Assembly: GCA_015523055.1 (NCBI GenBank)
Contig: WALD01000108.1
Span: 1-9,125 of the forward strand
DNA length: 9,125 nt
Reading direction: 5' to 3'
Source: Candidatus Altarchaeota archaeon
GTDB taxonomy: Archaea; Altiarchaeota; Altiarchaeia; IMC4; QMZM01
A program made the translations under genes and the position numbers. This document shows positions 1-6,140 of the stretch, one piece after another; position 1 is the stretch's first letter; each line of letters starts with the position of its first letter. Under the pieces are notes generated by a model. That model was given only the letters and a program-made list of their open reading frames with translations. It ran no database searches and was not told the DNA's origin.

Positions 1-950
1 ATTCAAAAAATAAAAAAATTCTCAATGAATTCTATCAAAAAGCAGTTTCAGAACTTGTAACAATAGAGGAAGCTAGGGAGGTGGCATCAAGGGCAGGAGC
101 AGAGACCCACAAATTCAACAGCGGCAGAGGCATTATTGGTGCATTGGCAGCAATAGGGGCGAGGCTTAATGACCGGACATATGAGCTTCTGGCCTATAGA
201 AAAAAGGAGGATTATGGGAAGGAAAAGAGGATAGACAAAAATTCTGTATTTATGATGGATAAAAAATTTTATCCAGAGGTATTCAATTCTGTGGATCCTG
301 AAACAAACCGAATCCTTATAACACCCCACGGTTACGACCCAGTTTTCTGCGGGATTAGGGGTGAATCTCCTGGGGTGGTTATGGATGCATGGGGGGACAT
401 AAAACCTCTGGAGGAGATAGAATTCACCCAGATATTTGAAACAAATCAGGCAACGGATGCCCATCTTAGACCAAGAAAGATCTCTGGATTAAAGCCCTAC
501 GACTCTACCCTTCTTGATGCTGTGGTTATCGGAGAGCCAAGAACAATTGAGGGGGGTCATGTCATCTTTCCAATCTCCGATGACACAGGAGAGATTGACT
601 GCGCAGCCTACGAGCCTACCGGGGGATTCAGAGATGTGGCCCGGAAAATGCTGCCGGGAGATAGAATTCGTGTTTATGGTGGAATAGGAAAACACCCCAA
701 TACTCTAAATCTTGAAAAAATCAAGATTTTAAAATTAATCAAAGCCTATGAGAAGGAACCCCCAATCTGCTGTGGAAGGAGGATGACCTCAGCAGGCAAA
801 GGCAGAGGATTCAAGTGTAGGAAGTGTGGTAAAAGAAGGGATGAAAAATACGCTACTATACGAGAAGCCCCCAGAGGACTAAAACACGGCATCTATGAGG
901 TACCGCCAAGGGCAATGAGGCACCTTAGCAAACCGATTATGAGGATGTAG
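1..950 (+). CDS. tiaS: tRNA(Ile2) 2-agmatinylcytidine synthetase TiaS, 3' part (5' end outside window)
   Basis: TiaS uses ATP and agmatine to convert C34 of the CAU anticodon of tRNA-Ile2 to agmatidine, so that the tRNA reads AUA. The reading frame is open from the left edge (first full codon at 3), so the GTG at 81 is internal and not the start. About 315 codons are visible of a family protein of roughly 420 residues; the N-terminal kinase-like region is largely missing. Visible parts in order are the ferredoxin-like region (GRGIIGALAAIGARL, then ITPHGYDPVFCGIRGESPG near 320-380), an OB-fold (about 525-740) and a C-terminal zinc ribbon (768-827, ending CRKCG). The tail PPRAMRHLSKPIMRM is family-like. 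In the zinc ribbon the first two cysteines are adjacent (768-773), not a CxxC knuckle. The stop is TAG at 948-950, with nre 13 bases downstream, so the two are probably co-transcribed. Confidence 0.93.
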   Translation, partial: SKNKKILNEFYQKAVSELVTIEEAREVASRAGAETHKFNSGRGIIGALAAIGARLNDRTYELLAYRKKEDYGKEKRIDKNSVFMMDKKFYPEVFNSVDPETNRILITPHGYDPVFCGIRGESPGVVMDAWGDIKPLEEIEFTQIFETNQATDAHLRPRKISGLKPYDSTLLDAVVIGEPRTIEGGHVIFPISDDTGEIDCAAYEPTGGFRDVARKMLPGDRIRVYGGIGKHPNTLNLEKIKILKLIKAYEKEPPICCGRRMTSAGKGRGFKCRKCGKRRDEKYATIREAPRGLKHGIYEVPPRAMRHLSKPIMRM

Positions 951-963
951 TGCCTATCGTACG

Positions 964-2253
964 ATGATGTATGCAAAAATGCCAATCAAAAAGCACCAGT
1001 CCCGGAAGAAGCCTCAATGCAAGGTAACGGATGCAATGCAGAAAACGTATCCCCGAAGCAAGGAACTTTGCTTAATCTGCAAGGGGGGGAGGCTTCTCTG
1101 CGGCCTCCCGTCATGCCCCCTTCTCAAGAGGATAAACATCCAGAGACCGATAAAAGAGAAGCTATCAAAGGACATATCGGGCCCCTCTCCCTCCATATTC
1201 GTAGGCTGGAAAGGATATCCGGATGTCTTTGCAGGGCCTATGATATCTTTAAATCCGGAGAAAGCCCAGCTTCTCGACGACCCCGGCAGGTGGTATGGTC
1301 TCAATTTTGATGAGATCATTGGTATGAGGTCTCTCCTTATAAGATCAAAGAAACTGGAGAGAATTCAGGCAAGAAATAAATTCATCGAGAATTCCCAGGA
1401 GATTGCACTTGCTGTAAAACCTACTGAAATAGAAACAGAATTCAAGAAAACGCCCTCTTACTCCCTTTCCTTCTCAGCTACTCAGCAACCAATGGGCCCC
1501 TCAGGCATTCTTAAAAGGATCAGAATTACCGAGAACCCAAAAATTCCAGGAAGGGTTGAGTCCATAGTTTCCGACGAATTAAAAGCAGTTGAGATGACCA
1601 TCCAACTCTATAAAAAGGGCTTTGATGTCTATTACCTCACGAAGGTTTTAGCATCCGGAGCCCTTGGCCTGAGAGATAGCAGAAAAATGGTGCCGACAAG
1701 GTGGTCCATTACTACAGTTGATGACATAATAGCAAAGGAACAGATGGGAAGAATCAGGGAGTATCCCTCAATAAATGAGGCCCATGTCTACTCCAACGAA
1801 TACCTCCATAATCACTTTGAGATTCTTCTAATACCCGGCCCATGGGAGTTTGAACAGTTTGAGGCATGGGCACCGAAGACCCTCTGGACTCAGAAAACAA
1901 AGGAGCCAGTAATCCAGGAGGAATATGAATCCTCCAAAGGCCGTACGACATACGCTATGAAAGAGGGGGGCGGTTACTACGCAGGCAGGATTGGTGTAAC
2001 AGAGGCCCTTGACGCTATGAAAAAACAGGCAAGGGCTATAATATTCAGAGAAATCTCCGGGGGCTACATAATCCCGGTTGGAGTCTGGGAGGTCAGAGAG
2101 AATGTAAGGAAAGCAATGGGGAAGAGGCCCCGGAAATTTAATTCCTTAAAGGAGGCGCTACAGGACATAGGTTCCCGGCTTACAATCCCGATTCATGAAT
2201 ACATCAAACGGAGCGAGACTCTAAGGCAGAGAAGAATTAATGAATGGACATGA
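964..2253 (+). CDS. nreA: Archaeal DNA repair protein Nre (NreA type) with PCNA-interacting C-terminus
   Basis: Nre proteins are archaeal repair factors of uncertain biochemistry; in Haloferax they affect resistance to DNA damage and bind the sliding clamp PCNA. The 429-residue protein has an N-terminal metal-binding knuckle with Cys36, Cys39, Cys46 and Cys51 (CLICKGGRLLCGLPSCP). Typical core segments follow: SIFVGWKGYPDVFAGPM near residues 77-93, and SATQQPMGPSGILKRI in the middle. The last eight residues, QRRINEWT, fit a PIP box (Gln422, Ile425, Trp428). ATG at 964 is the longest in-frame start after the tiaS stop; ATG at 967 or 979 is also possible, and no well-placed ribosome binding site decides. 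A GAGGAT lies at 941-946, 17 bases upstream of 964. The stop TGA (2251-2253) is one base from the stop of the opposing trkH. Confidence 0.92.
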   Translation: MMYAKMPIKKHQSRKKPQCKVTDAMQKTYPRSKELCLICKGGRLLCGLPSCPLLKRINIQRPIKEKLSKDISGPSPSIFVGWKGYPDVFAGPMISLNPEKAQLLDDPGRWYGLNFDEIIGMRSLLIRSKKLERIQARNKFIENSQEIALAVKPTEIETEFKKTPSYSLSFSATQQPMGPSGILKRIRITENPKIPGRVESIVSDELKAVEMTIQLYKKGFDVYYLTKVLASGALGLRDSRKMVPTRWSITTVDDIIAKEQMGRIREYPSINEAHVYSNEYLHNHFEILLIPGPWEFEQFEAWAPKTLWTQKTKEPVIQEEYESSKGRTTYAMKEGGGYYAGRIGVTEALDAMKKQARAIIFREISGGYIIPVGVWEVRENVRKAMGKRPRKFNSLKEALQDIGSRLTIPIHEYIKRSETLRQRRINEWT

Positions 2254-2254
2254 T

Positions 2255-3724
2255 TCAGCCCTTCTTCCTAAAAATAACCGAGCTGAATATTGTCAGGACA
2301 GGGAATATCTCAAGCCTGCCTATCCACATTAATGTAATTAAAGCTATCTTTCCCATTGAATTCATCATGAACCATGGGGCTCCGTCAATATTGACAAGCC
2401 CAACATTACCCATTGCAGAAAGAGTGAGGAAAAGAGAATGTATGAGTGAATACCCAAGAAACATCATGGCAAAGGTGCCGACAATGGCAACGAACACATA
2501 GGCAAAGGAAAGGCCAAGAACGAAGAACACCTCTTCATCCTCCATCGGTTTCCCCCCAAGTTTTATCTTCAGGACGGCAGACTTAGGGAGAATTAATCTC
2601 TTGAGATTGTATCTAACGACGTTGAGGATTACGATGAACCTGAGAATCTTTATCCCGCCAGCAGTTGAGCCATATAAACCACCAATATACATCAGCATCG
2701 CAAGCACCGCTATCGGGAGGTCGGGCCAGTTGCCCAGATCTGTCGTAGAAAATCCTGTGCATGTCATACCCGAAACAGACTGGAAGAGGCTAACCCGAAG
2801 TGCATCAACCACACTACCATGAAAATTCAACCAGAACGCCACCATGATTATGGCAACGGATATAGTCAGAATTCCTATCATGTACCTGAATTCAATGTTC
2901 TGGAAAAGGGCATGGATCTGACCGTTAAAGAGTTTGAAATGTATCAGGAAGCCAACTGCTCCTATAATCATAAATGCCATTAGAATAAATTCTATCAAGG
3001 GGCTGTTATAATAAGCTATGCTTGCTGTCCGGGTCGTAAATCCACCGGTCGAGAGTGCCGAGAATGAGTGCACTATCGAATCAAAGAACGGCATACCGGC
3101 AAGGTAGAGGAGGGATATACATGCAAGGGTATAGATTGAATATATCTTCCAGGTCTCCTTAATTGTGTTCTCGATTCTGGGCCTTATCCTCTGCTCCCCA
3201 ACTTCTGATGAATAATAATCTCTGGCAACAGTGCCTTTCCTCATAAGAACAACCAGTGCAAGGACAATTATACCAATACCCCCAACCCACTGGGTGAGAG
3301 CCCTGTAGAACAAGATATCCCCTGCAACCAACTCCGGTCGCTCTATCATCGTCATGCCGGTGGTTGTCCAGCCCGACATGGACTCAAAGAAGGCATCCAG
3401 AGGGCCAAGGGTTCCGGAAATAACGAAGGGCAAAGACCCTACAAGAGCTATAATGAGCCATGCAAAGGATGTAGTGATCATTGCATGTTTGGTTCTTGGG
3501 GGGAAATCTTTGATATCTACTCTACTCAATACAATAAAAAGAAGATACATGATTACTGCCGGGGCGAGAAAGGCCATCAGGCTATTCATAGAAATCCCAC
3601 CGCTACGCATGGCATAATAAAGAGTAAATGCAAGAGGCACGAGGAATATAACGGACACCACCCTGCATATACCTCCCAGCTCGTAGAGAGATATCTTAAT
3701 ATCTCGAAGACTTATCGAAAGCAT
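2255..3724 (-). CDS. trkH: Trk-type potassium uptake transporter, TrkH membrane subunit
   Basis: This is the pore-forming subunit of a Trk/Ktr potassium uptake system in the cytoplasmic membrane, 489 residues, which is normal for the family. It has four membrane-pore-membrane repeats. The four filter loops are visible: TTTGMT (residues 120-125), STGG (225-228), TCTG (321-324) and MGNVG (438-442). The loop GSTAGGIK (352-359) after the third repeat and the conserved GRLEIFPVL (469-477) near the C-terminus are also present. Each filter keeps its glycine (123, 227, 324, 439), so the protein looks functional. These subunits normally work with a cytosolic NAD/ATP-binding regulator (TrkA/KtrA type); none is encoded in the window. 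The start is ATG at 3724, with a BRE/TATA pair upstream and an AGGTG 16 bases before the ATG, an unusually long spacing. The gene ends in TGA, one base from the nre stop. Confidence 0.93.
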   Translation of the reverse strand: MLSISLRDIKISLYELGGICRVVSVIFLVPLAFTLYYAMRSGGISMNSLMAFLAPAVIMYLLFIVLSRVDIKDFPPRTKHAMITTSFAWLIIALVGSLPFVISGTLGPLDAFFESMSGWTTTGMTMIERPELVAGDILFYRALTQWVGGIGIIVLALVVLMRKGTVARDYYSSEVGEQRIRPRIENTIKETWKIYSIYTLACISLLYLAGMPFFDSIVHSFSALSTGGFTTRTASIAYYNSPLIEFILMAFMIIGAVGFLIHFKLFNGQIHALFQNIEFRYMIGILTISVAIIMVAFWLNFHGSVVDALRVSLFQSVSGMTCTGFSTTDLGNWPDLPIAVLAMLMYIGGLYGSTAGGIKILRFIVILNVVRYNLKRLILPKSAVLKIKLGGKPMEDEEVFFVLGLSFAYVFVAIVGTFAMMFLGYSLIHSLFLTLSAMGNVGLVNIDGAPWFMMNSMGKIALITLMWIGRLEIFPVLTIFSSVIFRKKG

Positions 3725-3769
3725 TCTAACCCAATTTTGACACCTGAGATTAGGGATATACGAAACAAA

Positions 3770-3785
3770 CCATATAAACTTTCCG
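3770..3785 (-). promoter_or_regulatory. BRE/TATA promoter of trkH, possibly bidirectional
   Basis: Read on the minus strand, this is CGGAAAG (BRE-like, 3779-3785) followed by TTTATATGG (TATA box, 3770-3778). An archaeal start about 25 bases downstream falls near 3748, giving a leader of about 24 bases that contains the AGGTG at 3741-3745. On the plus strand the same bases read CATATAAAC; a start about 25-27 bases downstream would fall near 3800, almost on the ATG at 3803. The trkH direction is the better match because only it has a clear BRE. Confidence 0.6.
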
Positions 3786-3802
3786 GGCGGGGTAAACTGG
3801 AT

Positions 3803-4232
3803 ATGTTGAGAAGTAAATATGGCAAGGCAAGGACTGAAAACTCAATTCTTGGGGGGAGGCAGCGTGAAGCAGGGAAGAACCCCCATTTTATGGATTCCCC
3901 CCCAAAAATTAAGGAAATGATAAAACTAATCATAACCATGGATCCTAAAAGAATTTATGCAGAGGATATCCGGGATGGAAAAAAACGCATATGCCTGAAC
4001 AAGATTCGGGAAATCCGCAAAACAAAAGCAGGAGGATTCGCGCAGAAGAAATACCAGCACCATGTGGAATTTATGAAATCAAAGACAATCGATTGGGCTA
4101 AAGAGAATCTTTCTAAACCCGGGGTATTAAGATTCCCCCTATGACACAATAGAAGTGATATCAAACACCCCGGCAGATAGGGAACTCCTTCTCGAATTTC
4201 TGCAAGGATTAAATTCTATCTCGAAAGGGTAA
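3803..4232 (+). pseudogene. Small basic protein of unknown function, apparently frameshifted
   Basis: I do not recognise this gene. The frame from ATG 3803 runs to TGA 4142-4144. The segment from ATG 3938 is the most protein-like: it is rich in Lys, Arg and Glu and includes FMKSKTIDWAKENLSKPG. The frame ends just after a run of five C at 4135-4139. If one C is skipped, the reading continues without interruption as FPYDTIEVISNTPADRELLL and on to TAA at 4230-4232, 30 more codons. That continuation has no usable start of its own, since a TAA lies at 4128-4130. The restored protein would be 142 residues from 3803 or 97 from 3938. The ATG at 3803 lies where a leaderless transcript from the TATA at 3771-3778 would begin, but the first 45 codons contain G and C runs and may be non-coding. 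Candidate explanations are a decaying gene, a sequencing or assembly error in a homopolymer, and +1 frameshifting at CCC-C. The opposite-strand frames here are less convincing. Confidence 0.42.
3849..3905 (+). repeat. G-run / C-run inverted repeat in the trkH upstream region
   Basis: TTGGGGGG at 3849-3856 is complementary to CCCCCCAA at 3898-3905, an 8-base stem with a 41-base loop. A second C5 run at 3880-3884 could pair with the same G run instead. It lies upstream of trkH and near the presumed 5' end of the small frameshifted gene. G and C runs are common throughout the window, so the pairing may be chance. Confidence 0.25.
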
Positions 4233-4270
4233 TATTGAAAAGGAATCTTCAATAAACCGGGAATCCCCCC

Positions 4271-4275
4271 AAAAA
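4271..4275 (-). terminator. T-tract at the end of the cdc48-nnr operon
   Basis: On the coding strand the stop TAG of the last gene is followed directly by TTTTT and then six G. It lies at the end of the minus-strand gene set, facing the 3' end of the plus-strand frameshifted gene (4232), where a terminator is expected. The arrangement TAG-TTTTT is the same as after truD. Confidence 0.35.
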
Positions 4276-4707
4276 CTAATTTTCTTTGAGGGGCTCCCTG
4301 ACTATCTTCCCCTCGGTAACATCAAGAATCATGACCCTGCTTCTAATCTCCCGGGTTATCTCCGATTTTTCAACAAGTTCCGAAACCTTATTGGCCCTGC
4401 ACTCTGATCTTGAGCTGAGCACTAGAACCGCAATGCCGGGAGAGAATTCAACAAGTCTCCATAGGTGTTTTAGAATCTCATCAAAGCCCCCGAATTCTAC
4501 GGCAAATGCTATGTTGGGTTCAAGCCAGACAATGTCCAATCTGCCGAAATTCACACCGTTTTTTATCACGGATGAATTCTCTCTGACAGTGAACCCCAGC
4601 CTTTCCCCGAGTTTTTTATAGTAATCAAGGATTGCTTCCCTGTACCTGAGGTTTGAATTTCTGATATACTCCCTTAGCCCTTTAAGATTCTTCAGGTCGT
4701 CAATCAT
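4276..4707 (-). CDS. Small PD-(D/E)XK-like protein of unknown function
   Basis: This protein of 143 residues has no family name I can give. After a helical N-terminus (1-38) it has a pattern resembling the restriction-endonuclease fold: Gly55-Arg-Leu-Asp58-Ile-Val-Trp, then Ala69-Val-Glu71-Phe-Gly73, a helix with HLWRL (81-85), and a hydrophobic strand AVLVLSSR (93-100). Asp58 and Glu71 would be the metal ligands. The Lys normally two residues after the Glu is Gly73, so catalysis is doubtful or uses another residue. The start ATG overlaps the nnr stop in an ATGA (4704-4707), the usual arrangement for coupled translation, so it belongs to the cdc48-nnr operon. The stop TAG (4276-4278) is followed directly by five T on the coding strand. 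The gene call is secure; the fold is an inference from motif spacing. Confidence 0.8.
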   Translation of the reverse strand: MIDDLKNLKGLREYIRNSNLRYREAILDYYKKLGERLGFTVRENSSVIKNGVNFGRLDIVWLEPNIAFAVEFGGFDEILKHLWRLVEFSPGIAVLVLSSRSECRANKVSELVEKSEITREIRSRVMILDVTEGKIVREPLKEN

Positions 4708-6104
4708 TTGAATCTACCGCAAAATTTTAATGCTGAGGGGATTCTATCTATCAGGTCTGTTGCTGTTATTGCATAACCCAGATCGCTCAATGCCAGATCT
4801 CCGGCAATACCACAGAGAAACGCCCCCGCGCATGCTGCCTGAAACGGAGTGGTCCAGCAGTGAAACGCCCCGATAATCCCGGCAAGAGCATCCCCGGTGC
4901 CTCCGACCGTCATTGCGGCATTGCCACTTCTATTCAGTCTGGTTTCCGTGCCGTTTGAGATTATGTCGGTCGGATTCTTGAGGACTATGGTTGAGGTTGT
5001 TTTCCTCGCTATCCTTTCAACAGTCTCTCTTTTATCATCAGGTGTTTCGCCTGCCTCACCAAAGAGGGCTCTAAACTCCCCCTCATGGGGCGTAAGGATA
5101 AAATTCTCCCTGAGCCATGATGGCTTTACCAGTTTTAGTGCATCTGCATCCAGAACGACATTTTTATCCCCGAGTTTCCTTAACAGATTCTTTAACGCAT
5201 ACCTGCTTTTATCCTGCCGGGAAAGACCGTTCCCTATTATAATGGAATCAAATTCCTTATCCAGAATGGAATTCACATCTTCTTTCCCCAGATAGAATTC
5301 TGATTCCAGCGGGTTTATTATCAGATCAGGGTCAAAGGGAATTCTTTCTGCCACATAGCTGGGGCACATCACAGTTACCAGATCAACCCCGGTACGGAGA
5401 GCCGCCCTTCCTGCAATTACGGGAGCCCCTATAAATTCCCTGCTGCCTCCAACCACAAGAACCCTGCCAAATTCTCCCTTATGTTCCCTGCCCTTTCTCT
5501 GGGGGATTACTCTCAGGACATCCCCCGGGCCGCATTGCAACTCTGCCTCTGGGGGAATTCCTATGTCAACTACCTTTGCATTATCGGTTTTTCCAATATG
5601 AAAAGAGACTGTAAGGTCTGCCTTGATTCCAGGCGTTGGAACATCCACAGATAGCTTAAATGCCCTGGCTCTGTTTATTATACCAACAAGGCTTTTTATG
5701 GGTTCTCTGGGTTCGCCCTTTACTCCAACTCCCAGAAGGGCGTCAATAATAAGGTCAAATCCCTTCAGTTCCTTCCCTACCCGGTTACAATCACTACTGT
5801 CCTTTATCGTTTCAATCTTAATGGATGACAGATTCCTTATTACATCAACCCCCTTCTGGTTTGCATTCGTTTTTTTGCCTTCAAGAATATAGACACTCAC
5901 TATCTTCCCTCTGGAGGAAAGATGTCTTGCAGCGACCAGTCCATCCCCCCCATTGTTTCCATTTCCACAGAAGACAGCGACTCTGCTGAATTCTCCGGCT
6001 TCATCTGCTACCACTCTCCCCGCATTCTCCATCAGCTGCAGGGCCGAAACCCCTAGATAGATGGAATTTGTATCTATGGCTCGTATAACCTCTGCATAGT
6101 CCAT
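4704..6104 (-). CDS. nnr: Bifunctional NAD(P)H-hydrate epimerase / ADP-dependent dehydratase Nnr
   Basis: Nnr repairs NADH and NADPH that have been hydrated by heat or by side reactions. The N-terminal YjeF_N half interconverts the R and S hydrates, and the C-terminal ribokinase-like half dehydrates the S form using ADP. From the ATG at 6104 the protein has 466 residues, the usual size for the fused enzyme. Visible motifs are GNGNNGGDG (about residues 47-55), DALLGVGVKGEP (about 121-132) and SVDVPTPG (Asp154) in the epimerase; and GEFGRVLVVGGS, DADALKLV, LTPHEGEF and GGTGDALAG (Asp405) in the dehydratase. The epimerase loop that is usually DIPSG plus a longer insert is shortened here to DVPTPGIKADL. 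I prefer ATG 6104 over an in-frame TTG at 6140 because the extra residues (TFFLFFPIDNL) do not look like the family N-terminus. It lies 36 bases after the cdc48 stop, without a clear ribosome binding site. Confidence 0.93.
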   Translation of the reverse strand: MDYAEVIRAIDTNSIYLGVSALQLMENAGRVVADEAGEFSRVAVFCGNGNNGGDGLVAARHLSSRGKIVSVYILEGKKTNANQKGVDVIRNLSSIKIETIKDSSDCNRVGKELKGFDLIIDALLGVGVKGEPREPIKSLVGIINRARAFKLSVDVPTPGIKADLTVSFHIGKTDNAKVVDIGIPPEAELQCGPGDVLRVIPQRKGREHKGEFGRVLVVGGSREFIGAPVIAGRAALRTGVDLVTVMCPSYVAERIPFDPDLIINPLESEFYLGKEDVNSILDKEFDSIIIGNGLSRQDKSRYALKNLLRKLGDKNVVLDADALKLVKPSWLRENFILTPHEGEFRALFGEAGETPDDKRETVERIARKTTSTIVLKNPTDIISNGTETRLNRSGNAAMTVGGTGDALAGIIGAFHCWTTPFQAACAGAFLCGIAGDLALSDLGYAITATDLIDRIPSALKFCGRFK

Positions 6105-6140
6105 GAGATTATCTATTGGGAAGAATAAGAAAAATGTCAA

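Noticed and set aside
956..965. Perfect ten-base palindrome ATCGTACGAT at the nre start as an operator
   Set aside because: It is a single short palindrome between two probably co-transcribed genes, with no promoter beside it and no second copy in the window.
3485..3802. Upstream extension of the plus-strand frame into trkH
   Set aside because: These codons are antisense to the certain trkH coding sequence; any real gene would begin at 3803 or later.
3955..4164. Minus-strand frame of 69 codons over the frameshifted gene
   Set aside because: It is rich in Cys, Trp and Phe without any motif, and the plus-strand frame reads much more like protein.
4236..4253. TTGAA/TTCAA inverted repeat as an intrinsic terminator between the convergent 3' ends
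   Set aside because: Only five base pairs, followed by mismatches; the T-tract after the small gene is a more plausible archaeal signal.
6105..6140. TTG at 6140 as the nnr start
   Set aside because: It adds a hydrophobic stretch unlike family N-termini, and the TTG directly abuts the cdc48 stop; ATG at 6104 fits better.
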